A DNA stretch of 64,000 nucleotides from Hyphomonadaceae bacterium ML37. Its GTDB lineage: Bacteria; Pseudomonadota; Alphaproteobacteria; Caulobacterales; Maricaulaceae. Of the stretch, positions 8,006 through 18,027 are shown one piece after another. The position numbers were made by a program, and so were the translations under genes. Each line of letters starts with the position of its first letter. Within the stretch, counting starts at the first letter, position 1. The stretch lies in assembly GCA_027627685.1 (NCBI GenBank), contig CP091241.1, positions 186,001 through 250,000 on the forward strand, written 5' to 3'. A model generated the notes under the pieces. That model searched no databases, was not told the origin of the DNA, and worked only from the letters and a program-made list of their open reading frames with translations.

Positions 8006-10549
8006 ATGAATCGATTCACCAAAGCGGGCGTGCTTGGCGCGACCGCGCTGGCCGCTGGCCTCGTCACCACCGCCGCTCAGGCGCAGGTCGATGTCATCAC
8101 CGTGACAGCCCAGAAGCGCGAGCAGACCCTGCAGGAAGTGCCTGTCGCGGTCGCCGTGGTCACAGGCGAAACCATTGAAGTGGCGCAGGTCCGCGATGCG
8201 CGCGATCTGCAATTCCTGGTGCCGTCTCTCGAAGTCGGTCAGGCCGCCTCCTCGACCAACCAGACCTTCACCATCCGCTCACTGGGCACCGATACGTTCA
8301 ACCCGGGTCTCGAGGCGTCGGTGGGCGTGTTCGTCGACGGCGTGTTCATGGCGCGCCAGGGCGCCGCGATCAACGACTTCCTCTCGCTGGAGCGGATCGA
8401 AGTGCTGCGCGGCCCGCAGTCGACCCTGTTCGGCCGCAACACGCCCGCCGGCGTGATCAGCTTCGTCTCCCGCGCCCCGGAATTTGAGTTCGGCGGCCAG
8501 GGCGAGGTGACCTTCGGCAATTATGAAGGCCGCATCCTGCGCGCCACCGTCACCGGCCCGCTGGTCGAGGATCGTCTGGCGTTCCGCATCGACGGCAACC
8601 GCAATACGCGCGGCGGCTTTGTCGATAATGTCACCGACGGGCGTGAACTCAACGACCGGGACCGCTGGAGCGCCCGCGCCCAGCTGCTCTGGGAAGTGTC
8701 CGACAATACACAGGTGCGTTTCATCGGGGACTATTCGGAAATTGACGAGCAGTGCTGCGCGGCGCCGTTCTCCTTCTACGCTCCGGCCTCGCTGGGCGCG
8801 ATTCCGGCTCTGGGCGGGACGCTCCTGCCGCCCGATCCGTTCAACTATCAGATCGCGATCGACAACGACGTGTTCACGCAGAACCGCAATAGCGGCGTGT
8901 CGGCGCAGATCGATCACCAGTTCGAGGGCTTCACCCTCACCTCGATCACGGCGTTCCGGAACTATTTCGAACACCAGAACATCGACGCGGACTTCACCGA
9001 CCTCGATCTGGCCGGCGACCGTCTGATCACCCAGCGCTACGACACCTTCACCCAGGAAATCCGCCTGACGTCTGATGGCGGCGGGCAGTTCGACTGGCTG
9101 GCGGGCGCATTCTACTATGACAACACGCTGCGCCATAACAACCAGACGCCGTACGGGTCGCAGCTGCGTCCCTTCGCGGACGCTCTGACCGGCGGCGGCA
9201 TCACCGCGGTGGAAGCGCTTGTGGGCGCGCCTCCGGGCCTGTTCCTGGCCCAGGGCCAGGGCCTGCGCGAAGAGGACTATGTGTACAACACCACCTCCTG
9301 GTCGGTGTTCGGTCAGGTCGACTACCACGTCACCGACCGGTTCACCGTCACGGGCGGCCTGCGCTATACCCGCGAGACGAAGGACATCGTCGCCAATATC
9401 GATATTTTCGATCCGTGGTCCTCGATCAACCTGGTCGGTCTGGGCGAGCAGGTGATCTTCGCCCAGGCGTTCCAGACCCAGACCGGTCTGGCGCCGACCC
9501 CGGCCAACATCGCCTTCTTCGCCGCCAACTTCCCGGCCCAGTTCGCCGCGATCCAGGCCTTCGCCGCCGCCGGTTCCACCGATCCGGCCGTCAACCCGTT
9601 CCTGGCTCTGACGCCGCTGCAGTTCAACCCGCCGGCGCCGGGCTTCACCGATGACCGCACCGAGGACAACATCTCGGGCAATCTGATCCTCGCCTATCAG
9701 CTGAGCGACAACACCAATGTCTACGCCAGCTATTCGCGCGGCTTCAAGGCGGGCGGATTCAACGTCTCGGCCAACGCGGCGCTGACGGGCGTGTTCGAGT
9801 TCGAGCCGGAAATCTCGACGTCGATCGAAATCGGCGCCAAGGCGCTCGTCTTCAACAACACGACCCAGGTCAATGTTGCGCTGTTCCGGCAGACCCTGGA
9901 AGACTTCCAGGCGAACATCTTCACTGGCTCGGGCTTCGGCCTGCAAAACGCGGGTGAAGTGCAGCTGACCGGCCTGGAATTCGAGTTCATCTCGCGTCCC
10001 ACCGATCGACTGTCCCTGTCGGGTGGCTTCACCTACATGTTCGAGTCGGTGTTCAATTCCTTCGACTCCAACGCTTGCTATCCGTCCCAGACTGTTGTCG
10101 CGGGCATCTTCCCGTCGCCGGCCGACGTGCCGCCTGGCCAGTGCGGCCGCTCGCTGAACGCCGTGACCGGCCTGCCTGTAACGACGCAGAACTCGTCCGG
10201 TCAGGATCGCCAGACGCCTGAGCTGACGGCGGTGCTGAGCGCCATGTACACCCAGCCGCTCAGCGACACGCTGGAAGGCTTCGTGCGGGCTGACTACTCC
10301 TACACGAGCGAGCGCACCCTTGCGGGCAACTTCAACCCGCAGCGCGCGGTCGGCGCGGTGGACCTGGTCAACGCCTCGGTGGGCTTCGGCGCCACCGACG
10401 GGGCCTGGCAGATGCAGTTCTGGGTCCGCAACGTGCTCGAGGAAGAGTATCAGCAGGGCAATTTCGAATCGGTGGGCCAGCCCGGCTCGATCAACGTCTA
10501 TCCGGGCGACCCGCGCACCTACGGCCTGACCCTGCGCGCCCGCTTCTAG
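8006..10549 (+). CDS. TonB-dependent outer-membrane receptor
   Basis: The 847-residue product has a Sec signal peptide ending AAQAQ near residue 26, a TonB-box-like stretch ([10 protein letters not shown]), a plug domain ([16 protein letters not shown]... [22 protein letters not shown]) and a 22-strand barrel ending in the terminal Phe of LRARF. The ATG follows AGGGGGAGGA. It stands alone with a long leader and a strong terminator, so it is probably monocistronic. Such receptors in this lineage import varied substrates besides siderophores. No neighbouring transport or degradation gene fixes the ligand. Confidence 0.95.
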   Translation: MNRFTKAGVLGATALAAGLVTTAAQAQVDVITVTAQKREQTLQEVPVAVAVVTGETIEVAQVRDARDLQFLVPSLEVGQAASSTNQTFTIRSLGTDTFNPGLEASVGVFVDGVFMARQGAAINDFLSLERIEVLRGPQSTLFGRNTPAGVISFVSRAPEFEFGGQGEVTFGNYEGRILRATVTGPLVEDRLAFRIDGNRNTRGGFVDNVTDGRELNDRDRWSARAQLLWEVSDNTQVRFIGDYSEIDEQCCAAPFSFYAPASLGAIPALGGTLLPPDPFNYQIAIDNDVFTQNRNSGVSAQIDHQFEGFTLTSITAFRNYFEHQNIDADFTDLDLAGDRLITQRYDTFTQEIRLTSDGGGQFDWLAGAFYYDNTLRHNNQTPYGSQLRPFADALTGGGITAVEALVGAPPGLFLAQGQGLREEDYVYNTTSWSVFGQVDYHVTDRFTVTGGLRYTRETKDIVANIDIFDPWSSINLVGLGEQVIFAQAFQTQTGLAPTPANIAFFAANFPAQFAAIQAFAAAGSTDPAVNPFLALTPLQFNPPAPGFTDDRTEDNISGNLILAYQLSDNTNVYASYSRGFKAGGFNVSANAALTGVFEFEPEISTSIEIGAKALVFNNTTQVNVALFRQTLEDFQANIFTGSGFGLQNAGEVQLTGLEFEFISRPTDRLSLSGGFTYMFESVFNSFDSNACYPSQTVVAGIFPSPADVPPGQCGRSLNAVTGLPVTTQNSSGQDRQTPELTAVLSAMYTQPLSDTLEGFVRADYSYTSERTLAGNFNPQRAVGAVDLVNASVGFGATDGAWQMQFWVRNVLEEEYQQGNFESVGQPGSINVYPGDPRTYGLTLRARF

Positions 10550-10575
10550 GCGGCGTCAGGCGCAAGCCTGCCATC

Positions 10576-10613
10576 AGCGGCGCCGGGCACCTGCCCGGCG
10601 CCGCTTTTCTTTT
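10576..10613 (+). terminator. Intrinsic terminator after the TonB-dependent receptor
   Basis: A 13-bp perfect stem (AGCGGCGCCGGGC with its complement) with an ACCT loop is followed by TTTTCTTTT. It ends the receptor transcript about 55 bp before rph. Confidence 0.93.
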
Positions 10614-10661
10614 GGGGCTCGGCCCGGTACCACGGCCTCGACACCAATGATGGAGACTGAC

Positions 10662-11378
10662 ATGCGCCCTGATGGCCGCCAGCCCGACGCCCTGCGTCCG
10701 ATCCGGTTCGAAATGGGCTTCAGCCCCTATGCCGAAGGCTCCTGCCTGGTGAAGATGGGCGACACCCATGTGCTGTGCACCGCCAGCGTGGACGAGGCGA
10801 CCCCGCCCTGGCTGCGCGGGCAGGGGCGCGGCTGGGTGACGGCGGAGTACTCCATGCTGCCACGCGCCACCCATCAGCGCACCCGGCGCGAGGTCAATTC
10901 CGGCAAGCCGTCGGGCCGCACCCAGGAGATACAGCGCCTGATCGGCCGTTCCTTACGCGCCTGCATCGACCTCAAGGCGCTGGGCGAGCGCCAGATTCTC
11001 ATCGACTGCGACGTGCTCCAGGCCGATGGCGGCACGCGCACGGCCTCGGTCACCGGCGCCTGGCTGGCGCTGAAATCGGCCTGCCTCTGGCTGGTGGAGG
11101 AGGGCGTGATCAAGACCGACCCCGTCCACGCCCAGCTCGCCGCCGTCTCCGCAGGCATCATCGCGGGCGAACCGCGCCTCGATCTGGAATACGAGGAAGA
11201 CCGCGTCGCCGAAACCGACGCCAATTTCGTCCTCACCTCGGCGGGCGGCGTGGTGGAGGTGCAGGCTACAGCCGAAGACCGGCCCATGAGTCAGGCGGAG
11301 TTTGACGCCCTGTTCTCGCTCGCCCGTCACGGCGTCACAGCGCTGTGCGCGGCGCAAAGCGAGGCCCTGAAGGGCTAA
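10662..11378 (+). CDS. rph: Ribonuclease PH
   Basis: The 238-residue product is RNase PH, the phosphorolytic 3' exonuclease that trims tRNA 3' ends. The sequence runs [27 protein letters not shown], then [11 protein letters not shown], the phosphate-binding arginine region [17 protein letters not shown], and [23 protein letters not shown]. The start at 10662 was chosen over two upstream ATGs because GGAG lies 6 nt before it and the length then equals the family norm of about 238 residues. In many bacteria rph is followed by rdgB; here it is not. Confidence 0.95.
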   Translation: MRPDGRQPDALRPIRFEMGFSPYAEGSCLVKMGDTHVLCTASVDEATPPWLRGQGRGWVTAEYSMLPRATHQRTRREVNSGKPSGRTQEIQRLIGRSLRACIDLKALGERQILIDCDVLQADGGTRTASVTGAWLALKSACLWLVEEGVIKTDPVHAQLAAVSAGIIAGEPRLDLEYEEDRVAETDANFVLTSAGGVVEVQATAEDRPMSQAEFDALFSLARHGVTALCAAQSEALKG

Positions 11379-11473
11379 GCGCGGGTCGGGCGGATCGCCA
11401 TAGCGGCGCTCTATCGCCCCGATCCTTATTATTCATGGGCCCATAGGGCGTCTGCGCTTGTTCTGGCCGCAAT

Positions 11474-11488
11474 TGCGATCCATTCTCA
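11474..11488. promoter_or_regulatory. Candidate Fur box before the DUF2061 gene
   Basis: TGCGATCCATTCTCA matches the 7-1-7 Fur consensus TGATAATcATTATCA at 10 of 15 positions and resembles proteobacterial sites of the form GCGAATcATTCTCATT. It lies 26 bp before the ATG. A 10-bp palindrome ATGGGCCCAT is at 11435-11444. This is a motif match only. Confidence 0.3.
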
Positions 11489-11514
11489 TTTCTCACAGAG
11501 AAGAGAGGTTTGCC

Positions 11515-11832
11515 ATGACCGCCCTTGCCCGCGCCCTGTTTCACACGCCTGAGCCCGTCCGCTTTCCGGCTGTGCCGCGGGGCCTGCTCAAGACCTTGAG
11601 CTATGGCCTGACCCACATGGTCGTGGCGATGGCGGTGGTGTTTGCGCTGACCCGCGACTGGCGCGCCGCGCTGGCGGTAGGGCTGATCGAGCCGGTGGTC
11701 CAGACATTCGCCTATGTGCTGAACGAGCGCGTCTGGGCGCGGACGGAGCGTCAGGGTGGCGTCCCTCAGGGCAAAGACGGGTCTGTCCCGTTTGGCGCAT
11801 CCTCCGGCGCGTCGCACCACGGCCCGCGCTGA
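11515..11832 (+). CDS. DUF2061 small membrane protein
   Basis: The 105-residue product contains the DUF2061 core at residues 20-75: LLKTLSYGLTHMVVAMAVVFALTRDWRAALAVGLIEPVVQTFAYVLNE, two membrane helices with conserved His and Glu. Function is unknown for the family. The ATG at 11515 follows AAGAGAGG. The C-terminal 22 codons after WARTERQG look non-conserved and overlap the 3' end of the convergent nuclease gene by 67 bp, so this tail may be a read-on after loss of an earlier stop. Confidence 0.8.
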   Translation: MTALARALFHTPEPVRFPAVPRGLLKTLSYGLTHMVVAMAVVFALTRDWRAALAVGLIEPVVQTFAYVLNERVWARTERQGGVPQGKDGSVPFGASSGASHHGPR

Positions 11833-12254
11833 CGGAAGGGCACGGCCAGACCCGCCGCCATCAGATCGTCTGACAGATCCGCCCCGTCCCCGGCGCGCAC
11901 CAGGCGGGCCACCACCCGGCCCCAGAAACTGTCCGGTCCGATCTCGGTGAGCATGACCGGCGCAAACCCCTCGCCATCCGGCGCGGTCAGCCAGGCGCGC
12001 GTGAATTCAGTGGCCTCATGCCCTCTCGCCCGCTCAGCCTCGCACGCGACGCGGCGCACTTCCGGCGCATCGGCGCCGCGCAGGCGCACGCGGATCTCCA
12101 CATACTGACCGGGCCAGGTATGAGCGCGCACGCCCACCGTATCCCCATCCACAATATGCAGAATCTCCGCCGGCACCGGCCCGGGGATGTCCTGCGCCAC
12201 TGCGGGTTGCGCCCAATACAAAGCGCACGCAAATAGGGAAAGAACTGCTCTCAT
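11766..12254 (-). CDS. Secreted thermonuclease (SNase)-like protein
   Basis: The 162-residue product has a signal peptide ending AVAQD near residue 21 and a staphylococcal-nuclease-type OB domain: VDGDTVGVRAHTWPGQYVEIRVRLRGADAPEV, with the calcium-site Asp of VDGDT, the Arg of VRLRG and the Asp-Ala-Pro-Glu motif. Many alphaproteobacterial members are short and of unknown substrate. Catalytic activity is plausible but the second arginine region (WGRVVARL) is only loosely matched. It is convergent with the DUF2061 gene. Confidence 0.85.
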   Translation of the reverse strand: MRAVLSLFACALYWAQPAVAQDIPGPVPAEILHIVDGDTVGVRAHTWPGQYVEIRVRLRGADAPEVRRVACEAERARGHEATEFTRAWLTAPDGEGFAPVMLTEIGPDSFWGRVVARLVRAGDGADLSDDLMAAGLAVPFRQRGPWCDAPEDAPNGTDPSLP

Positions 12255-12332
12255 GAGCCGAATATAGGAAAATTTTCAAAAGCAGGGAAGCCGAATATCG
12301 TCCGGCCCGCGCCGCCTCTGAACCACTGCCGC

Positions 12333-13103
12333 TTAACGCCGCCGCTTCGGCGGTCCCGCGTCCGGCGCCGGCGTGAACGGCTTCACTTTCAGCTTGGTCT
12401 TGTGATCAGCCGGACCCTTGGAGCCGTCGGGCAGGAGGCCGCGGAAATAGCCTTTCTGCCATTTCTCCTCAGCCGCCTGGGGATCATGGGTTTTCAGCCG
12501 TTTCATGAAATCGGTGCGGCTCTCGCGCCAGATATCCATCTGCGCCGATGTCTTGGGATCGGCATGGACGCTGCGCAATTCCGGCTGCACGCGCTCGAAC
12601 AGATCGCGGCGCACCGGAAACAGGTGCGCGACGGCCTCGCCGGCCTCGAACCGAACCTCGCCGGGCCGGGTGAAGCGCCAGTTCATGGTGAAGGTGTAGG
12701 GGCTCCAGTCGGTTTCGATCACGCCGGTCAGCGGCGAGATTCCGTCCTTGGGCTGGTTGACGGGGCCCTGGACCCAGATATTCCAGCCCGGCGGGGTGCG
12801 CAGCAGGAATCCCATCTCGAAGGTCAGGATGCCGGACCCGAAATTGGCCATGGCCGAGCCGGACCGCCCCATGGACAGCGGCTGGTCCAGCAGAACCTCG
12901 ACATCCTCGACCCGCACGCCGCCATTCCAGCGCGCTCTCAGGCCGTGAGGCGCAAACACCTCCCAGCCATGCTGGTTGGCCACCACCAGCGGCAGGCAGC
13001 GATAGGCGAAGCCTTCCGGCGTGTCGTCCATCCACTGGCGCTTCTGTGAGGCGGGGCGGATAGGCGGGGCGTCGCCCGAAAGGGGATGGCAGATGAGCTT
13101 CAT
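12333..13103 (-). CDS. DUF6065 family protein
   Basis: The 256-residue product begins [18 protein letters not shown] and continues [23 protein letters not shown], the usual opening of DUF6065 proteins, which are cytoplasmic and of unknown function. [12 protein letters not shown] and [20 protein letters not shown] are further conserved blocks. A longer frame starting 36 nt upstream exists but the chosen ATG gives the family's normal N-terminus. It is divergent from rlmN with 90 bp between them. Confidence 0.8.
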   Translation of the reverse strand: MKLICHPLSGDAPPIRPASQKRQWMDDTPEGFAYRCLPLVVANQHGWEVFAPHGLRARWNGGVRVEDVEVLLDQPLSMGRSGSAMANFGSGILTFEMGFLLRTPPGWNIWVQGPVNQPKDGISPLTGVIETDWSPYTFTMNWRFTRPGEVRFEAGEAVAHLFPVRRDLFERVQPELRSVHADPKTSAQMDIWRESRTDFMKRLKTHDPQAAEEKWQKGYFRGLLPDGSKGPADHKTKLKVKPFTPAPDAGPPKRRR

Positions 13104-13193
13104 GGGCCGCACTTGACGCCAAGCCGCGCGCGCTTTCAAGGGTGCGCCCTGCGCTCTCGCATTTTCGCCGCGTTTGGACTATACCGCGCGGCC

Positions 13194-14357
13194 ATGAGCA
13201 CAGCGCTGAACCTTGATTTCGCCAACCGTCCCGCACCCGGTCCGCAAAGCCTGGCCGGGCTGACGCGCGCGCAACTGCGCGACGCGCTAATCGCCCGTGC
13301 CGGCGTGGACGAGACGAAGGCGAAGATGCGCGCCGATCAGCTGTGGCGCTGGATCTATCATTACGGCGTCACTGATTTTGACGCCATGACCAATGTGTCC
13401 AAGGATTTGCGCGCCGCTTTGAAAGCCTGTTTCACGCTGGAGCGCCCGGAGATCGTGGAGCGCCTGGTCAGCGTGGATGGCACGCGCAAATACCTGATCC
13501 GCTTTGCGCCGGGCGTGGAGGCCGAGACGGTCTTCATCCCCGATGTGGGCCGCTCGGGCGCGCTGTGCGTGTCCAGCCAGGTGGGCTGCACCCTGACCTG
13601 CACTTTCTGTCACACCGGCACCCAGAAGCTGGTGCGCAATCTGACGGCTGCCGAGATTGCTGCCCAGGTGATGATCGCCCGCGACGATCTGGGTGAATGG
13701 CCCACCTCCAACGAAGATCGCAAGATCACGAATATCGTCTTCATGGGCATGGGCGAGCCGCTGTATAATCTCGACGCGGTCAGCGACGCCATCGACATTA
13801 TTTCAGACGGCGATGGCATGGCCATCGGCCGGCGGCGCACCACGGTGTCCACCTCCGGCGTGGTCCCGAAAATCACCGAGCTGGGCGAGCGCACCCGCGC
13901 CATGCTGGCCATCAGCCTGCACGCCACCAACGATGAGCTCCGCAATGAGCTGGTGCCGCTGAATAAAAAATACCCCATCGCCCAGCTGCTGGACGCCATC
14001 CGCGCCTATCCCGACCTCTCCAACGCCCGCCGGGTGACGTTCGAATATGTGATGCTCAAGGGCGTCAACGATTCGCTGGCCGAGGCCAAGGCGCTGGTGC
14101 GCCTGCTCAAGGGCATTCCGGCCAAGATCAACCTCATCCCGTTCAATCCCTGGCCCGGCAGCCCCTATGAGTGCTCCGACTGGGAGACCATCGAGCGCTT
14201 TGCCGATGTGGTGAACCGTGCCGGCTACGCCAGCCCGGTGCGCACGCCGCGCGGCCGCGACATCTTCGCCGCCTGCGGCCAGCTCAAGAGCGAAAGCGTG
14301 AAGCTGCGCGCCAGCGAACGGATCAAGCTGGAGCGGGCGGGCGAAACCCCGGCCTGA
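13194..14357 (+). CDS. rlmN: 23S rRNA (A2503-C2)/tRNA (A37-C2) methyltransferase RlmN
   Basis: The 387-residue product is a radical-SAM methyltransferase. The iron-sulfur motif CxxxCxxC is C132-T-L-T-C136-T-F-C139. Conserved segments include [67 protein letters not shown] and the C-terminal AACGQL, whose Cys receives the methylene group. It modifies A2503 of 23S rRNA and A37 of some tRNAs. The ATG is the first codon that gives a normal-length protein. Confidence 0.97.
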   Translation: MSTALNLDFANRPAPGPQSLAGLTRAQLRDALIARAGVDETKAKMRADQLWRWIYHYGVTDFDAMTNVSKDLRAALKACFTLERPEIVERLVSVDGTRKYLIRFAPGVEAETVFIPDVGRSGALCVSSQVGCTLTCTFCHTGTQKLVRNLTAAEIAAQVMIARDDLGEWPTSNEDRKITNIVFMGMGEPLYNLDAVSDAIDIISDGDGMAIGRRRTTVSTSGVVPKITELGERTRAMLAISLHATNDELRNELVPLNKKYPIAQLLDAIRAYPDLSNARRVTFEYVMLKGVNDSLAEAKALVRLLKGIPAKINLIPFNPWPGSPYECSDWETIERFADVVNRAGYASPVRTPRGRDIFAACGQLKSESVKLRASERIKLERAGETPA

Positions 14358-14409
14358 CCGGCGCGCAAGCCCTGTTCCCTCCCGCCGCAATCACGCTAGG
14401 TTCACACCC

Positions 14410-15081
14410 ATGAGCGCTGCCCCCGTTTCCGTTGATCTGGTGACCGATCCGGTCTGTCCCTGGTGCTGGCTGGGCCTGCGCTACTGGCGCGAGGCGCGGG
14501 CGCTGAAGCCTGATGCCGTCACCGAGACCGTGCTGCGGCCCTTTCAGCTCGATGCAGGCGTGCCCCGCGCGGGTGTGCCTTATGGCGATTACATGGCGCG
14601 CAAATTCGCCGCCGCCTCGCCCGGCGCGCCGGACAGGTTCAAGGCCATGCGCGCGCATCTCGAACAGGCCGGGCCCGGCGTCGGCATCGTCTTCAACTTC
14701 GACGCCATCGAGACCCGTCCCAACACGCTGGACGCCCACCGCGTGATCCGCTGGGCGCAGGGTCAGGCACTCGGCGAGACCGTTCTGGACCTCATCCACA
14801 AGGCTTTCTTTGAAGAGCGGCGCGATATCGGCGCGCCGGACGTGCTGGCCGCGCTGGCGGGTGAGGCGGGCATGGACGCAGAGGTCGTGCGCGATCTGTT
14901 GAGCACCGACCGCGACGCGGCTGAAGTCCAGCGCGAAGAGCAATTCTACCGCTCGCTGGGCGTTCAGGGCGTGCCCTGCTTCATTTTCAATGGCCGGTTT
15001 GCCGTGTCCGGGGCGGAAGCGCCGGATGTGCTGGCCGGCGCCATAGCCGAGGCGGCCAAATTACCGGCGTCACAGGACTGA
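14410..15081 (+). CDS. DsbA-family oxidoreductase (FrnE/2-hydroxychromene-2-carboxylate isomerase type)
   Basis: The 223-residue product has a thioredoxin fold with DPVCPWCWLG at residues 13-22, so CPWC is the redox motif, and a cis-Pro region GVQGVPCFIFNGRFAVSGAE. It lacks a signal peptide and is expected in the cytoplasm. FrnE-like proteins act in disulfide metabolism and oxidative-stress defence. It lies 52 bp after rlmN and 23 bp before a MAPEG gene, so the three may be cotranscribed. Confidence 0.92.
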   Translation: MSAAPVSVDLVTDPVCPWCWLGLRYWREARALKPDAVTETVLRPFQLDAGVPRAGVPYGDYMARKFAAASPGAPDRFKAMRAHLEQAGPGVGIVFNFDAIETRPNTLDAHRVIRWAQGQALGETVLDLIHKAFFEERRDIGAPDVLAALAGEAGMDAEVVRDLLSTDRDAAEVQREEQFYRSLGVQGVPCFIFNGRFAVSGAEAPDVLAGAIAEAAKLPASQD

Positions 15082-15104
15082 CCGGCTCAACAGGGGGTAA
15101 CATC

Positions 15105-15497
15105 ATGACGGCGATGACAGCGGCAGGGCTCTATGTGGGCCTCAATCTTCTTATTCTGCTGGTGCTGGGCCTGCTGGTCATGGCCCGGCGCAATAAGTCG
15201 CAAGTGGGCATTGGCGATGGCGGCGACGCGGGGCTGATCCGCGCCTCGCGCGCCCACGCCAACGGCTCCGAATGGACCCCGGCGGCGCTGATCGGCCTGG
15301 TGGCGGCGGCGGCCCTCGGCGCGCCGGTGATCGCCATCCATGTGCTGGGCGGCATGCTGACTGTGGGGCGCGTCCTGCATGGCTGGGGCCTGTCGCGCAA
15401 TTCAGGCCGCAGCTTTGGCCGGGTGCTGGGCGCGCTGCTGACCCTCATCGTTTATATCGTGCTGGGGGCCGGGCTGGCCGTCCACGCCCTGATCTGA
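15105..15497 (+). CDS. MAPEG-family membrane protein
   Basis: The 130-residue product has four predicted helices. The family motif is visible as RASRAHANGSEWTPAALIGLVAAAALG (residues 47-73), followed by IHVLGGMLTVGRVLHGWGLSRNSG, typical of MAPEG proteins related to eicosanoid and glutathione metabolism. In bacteria the role is usually glutathione-linked detoxification, though few have been tested. The ATG follows AGGGGGTAA. A second MAPEG gene is at the right end of the window. Confidence 0.86.
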   Translation: MTAMTAAGLYVGLNLLILLVLGLLVMARRNKSQVGIGDGGDAGLIRASRAHANGSEWTPAALIGLVAAAALGAPVIAIHVLGGMLTVGRVLHGWGLSRNSGRSFGRVLGALLTLIVYIVLGAGLAVHALI

Positions 15498-15556
15498 CGG
15501 CTCTGACCTGACCGGGCTGCATTGCTCCGCGCGCCTGCGCGGGCTATGTGGCGGGC

Positions 15557-16933
15557 ATGAGCCAGACCTCCCAATCGACCCGTGAGGGCGCGCCCGATCC
15601 GGAAGCGCTCCTTGACCTTGCCCGCACCCTGCGCGACGCGGCCCTCAAAGCCGGCGCCGACCACGCCGAGGCGGCCTTGAGCGAATCGCGATCGCTGGAG
15701 GCCAGCGTGCGCGATGGCGCGCTGGAAAGCCTGGAGCGGTCGGAAAATCGCGAGGCGGGGCTGCGCGTGTTCATCGGGCAGCGTCAGGCCGGGGTCAGCT
15801 TCTCCGATTTGTCCGCGGCCGGTCAGGCGCTCGCTATCGAGCGCGCCATCGCCATGGCCCGCATCGCCCCCGAGGATCCGTACTGTGGTCTGCTGGAGCC
15901 GGGCGCCCTGGCGCGCCGCCTGCCCGATATCGCCACGTATGAGCCGGCGGGTCTTGATGAGGCGGGCCTTGAAGCCGCCGCACTGGAGCTGGAAGCGGCC
16001 GCCCGGTCGGTGGACGGCGTCACGACGGTGAGTTCGGCGGGCGCGAGCCTGGGTTCAGGCGCCTCGGCGGCGGCAGCCTCCAACCGGTTCGAGATCGCCC
16101 GGCGCGGCTCGCGCTATGGCCTCGGCGTCTCCGCCATAGCCAAGCGGGGCGAGGCCATGGAGCGCGACTACGATTCCCATTCATCGCGCCGCCTGTCCGA
16201 TCTGAAATCCCCGGACACCATTGGCCGCAGCGCCGGGGAGCGCGCCGTGGCGCGGCTCGGTTCGGGCAAGGTGGCGTCGGGCAAGCGGTCCGTGGTGTTT
16301 GACCGGCGCGAATCGTCCGTCTTCGTATCAGCGCTGCTCGGCGCCATCTCCGGCCCGGCGATTGCGCGCGGCACATCCTTCCTCCGCGACCGGCTGGGCG
16401 AGCGTGTGTTCGCCGACGGGATCAACATCATTGAAGACCCGCTGCGCGACTGGAGCTTTGGCGCCCGCGCGGCCGACGGTGAGGGTGTGGCCTGCCGCCC
16501 GCGCGCGCTGGTCGAGGACGGGGTGGTCACCACCTGGCTCATGAACGCCGCCAGCGCCCGCCAGCTGGGCATGGCGCTCACCGGTCACGCGTCGCGCAGC
16601 CTGGGCGGTCCGCCGGGCGTTGGCGCAGCGAACGTCCATCTTGAGCCGGGCGAGGCGAGCCTGGATGAGCTGATCGCCGAAGCGGGCGACGGCCTGCTGG
16701 TCACCGAAATGTTCGGCCCTTCGCTCAACGCCAATACCGGCGACTGGTCGGTGGGGGTGGCGGGCTTCGCCATCGAGGGTGGAAAGCGCGCCGGTCCGGT
16801 CAGCGAGGTGACGGTGGCGGGCAATCTGGTTGATATCTTCGCGCGCCTGATCCCCGGCTCGGATCTGGAGTTTGAAGGCTCGGTCAACGCCCCGAGCGTG
16901 CTGGTCGAAGGCCTGTCGATTGGCGGGCGATGA
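15557..16933 (+). CDS. pmbA: TldE/PmbA-type metallopeptidase subunit
   Basis: The 458-residue product is of the TldD/PmbA family. It lacks the HExxxH zinc motif of TldD, so it is the PmbA (TldE) partner. Typical segments are DHAEAALSESRSLEASVRDGALESLERSE, GQRQAGVSFSDLS, YDSHSSRRLSDL, and TGHASRSLGGPPGVGAANVHLEPGEAS. TldD/TldE degrades unfolded peptides and matures some RiPPs and CcdA antitoxin. No tldD lies in the window. The ATG was preferred to a GTG three codons upstream. Confidence 0.93.
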   Translation: MSQTSQSTREGAPDPEALLDLARTLRDAALKAGADHAEAALSESRSLEASVRDGALESLERSENREAGLRVFIGQRQAGVSFSDLSAAGQALAIERAIAMARIAPEDPYCGLLEPGALARRLPDIATYEPAGLDEAGLEAAALELEAAARSVDGVTTVSSAGASLGSGASAAAASNRFEIARRGSRYGLGVSAIAKRGEAMERDYDSHSSRRLSDLKSPDTIGRSAGERAVARLGSGKVASGKRSVVFDRRESSVFVSALLGAISGPAIARGTSFLRDRLGERVFADGINIIEDPLRDWSFGARAADGEGVACRPRALVEDGVVTTWLMNAASARQLGMALTGHASRSLGGPPGVGAANVHLEPGEASLDELIAEAGDGLLVTEMFGPSLNANTGDWSVGVAGFAIEGGKRAGPVSEVTVAGNLVDIFARLIPGSDLEFEGSVNAPSVLVEGLSIGGR

Positions 16934-17699
16934 GGCCGATCGCGACCTGATCGCGCGGGCGGCGCGCGATGCGGGCCAGCTGGCGCTGGCGTTCCGCGCC
17001 CGGGGCCTGCGCGCCTGGGACAAGGGGCCGGGCGATCCGGTCAGCGACGCCGATCTCGCCGCCGACGCCCTGCTCAAGGACCATCTGATCCCCGCCCGCC
17101 CGGATTATGGCTGGCTGTCGGAAGAAACCGCCGACGACCGCTCCCGCCTCAGCGCCGCCCGCACGTTTGTGGTCGATCCCATCGACGGCACGCGCGCCTT
17201 CATCAAGGGACGGCCCGAGTTCGTGGTGTCTGTGGCGGTGATCGAGGACGGCATTCCGGTGGCCGCCGCCATCTATGACCCCTCTACCGAGCGATTGTGG
17301 GACGCTGTGCGGGGCCTTGGCGCGCGGCTCAATGGCCGCCCGGTGCGCATGAGCGGCCATGGCGCCATCGCCGGCGCCCGCATTCTGGGCGATCCGGGAC
17401 GGCTGACGGCGCTGCGCGATATCGGCGCCACGGCCTCCACGGTGAACTCCGCCGCCCTGCGCCTCGCGCTGGCGGCGTCGGGCCTGTTTGACGGCGTGGT
17501 GGCGGTGCGGCCCAAATGGGACTGGGATTTGGCCGCCGGGCATCTTCTGATCACCGAGGCGGGCGGCCGCATCACCGACCGGGCCGGCGTGACGCTGCGC
17601 TATGATGGCGACCCGCCGCGCCAGCCTGCGCCGCTGGCCGCTGGCCCGGCGCTGCATGCCTTGCTATTAGAGCGGCTCGCACAGGAGGACGCGCCATGA
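16920..17699 (+). CDS. cysQ: Inositol-monophosphatase-family 3'(2'),5'-bisphosphate nucleotidase (CysQ-like)
   Basis: The 259-residue product has the metal-site motifs of the family: WLSEE, VDPIDGTRAFIKG and WDWDLAAGHLLITEAGGRITD. Members hydrolyse adenosine 3',5'-bisphosphate (PAP) from sulfate assimilation or inositol phosphates; the RAFIKG variant favours CysQ-type nucleotidase. No ATG is in frame near the start. TTG at 16920, overlapping the end of pmbA by 14 bp, gives a normal N-terminus. The stop overlaps the next ATG (ATGA). Confidence 0.85.
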   Translation: MAGDEADRDLIARAARDAGQLALAFRARGLRAWDKGPGDPVSDADLAADALLKDHLIPARPDYGWLSEETADDRSRLSAARTFVVDPIDGTRAFIKGRPEFVVSVAVIEDGIPVAAAIYDPSTERLWDAVRGLGARLNGRPVRMSGHGAIAGARILGDPGRLTALRDIGATASTVNSAALRLALAASGLFDGVVAVRPKWDWDLAAGHLLITEAGGRITDRAGVTLRYDGDPPRQPAPLAAGPALHALLLERLAQEDAP

Positions 17700-17944
17700 G
17701 CGCCCATGATTCGCCCCAGCTCTTGCACCTCGTCATTGGCGGCGAGCTGAAAGACCTCGGACCCGGCGCCCACGAATTCAAGGATCTGTCGAACGTCGAG
17801 TTCGTCGGCGCCTATCCCGATTACGAATCCGCCCGCAATGCCTGGCGCGCGGCGGCCCAGCGCACGGTGGACAACGCCCATATGCGCTTTTTCGTGATCC
17901 ACGCCCACAAGCTGCTCGATCCGGGCCGGAGCGGGGCGTCCTGA
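17696..17944 (+). CDS. DUF4170 protein
   Basis: The 82-residue product matches DUF4170: LLHLVIGGELKDLG near the N-terminus, FVGAYPDYESARNAWRAAAQRTVDNAHMRFFVIHAHKLLDP at the C-terminus. The family is confined mostly to alphaproteobacteria and usually lies between a cysQ-like gene and an ABC exporter or lipid A genes, as here. Function is unknown. Its ATG overlaps the stop of the phosphatase, which implies translational coupling. Confidence 0.88.
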   Translation: MSAHDSPQLLHLVIGGELKDLGPGAHEFKDLSNVEFVGAYPDYESARNAWRAAAQRTVDNAHMRFFVIHAHKLLDPGRSGAS

Positions 17945-18027
17945 GCGCCCCGCCCGCCCTGCCTGCGCCGCCGGCGCCCACCCGGTCCGGCGCGCGCGCC
18001 CTGGCCGCCCGGCTGTGGCGCGACTTC

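Noticed and set aside
8279-9946. 555-residue open frame antisense to the first TonB-dependent receptor.
   Set aside because: Long antisense frames are expected in GC-rich genes. The product is low-complexity Arg/Gly/Glu with no domain.
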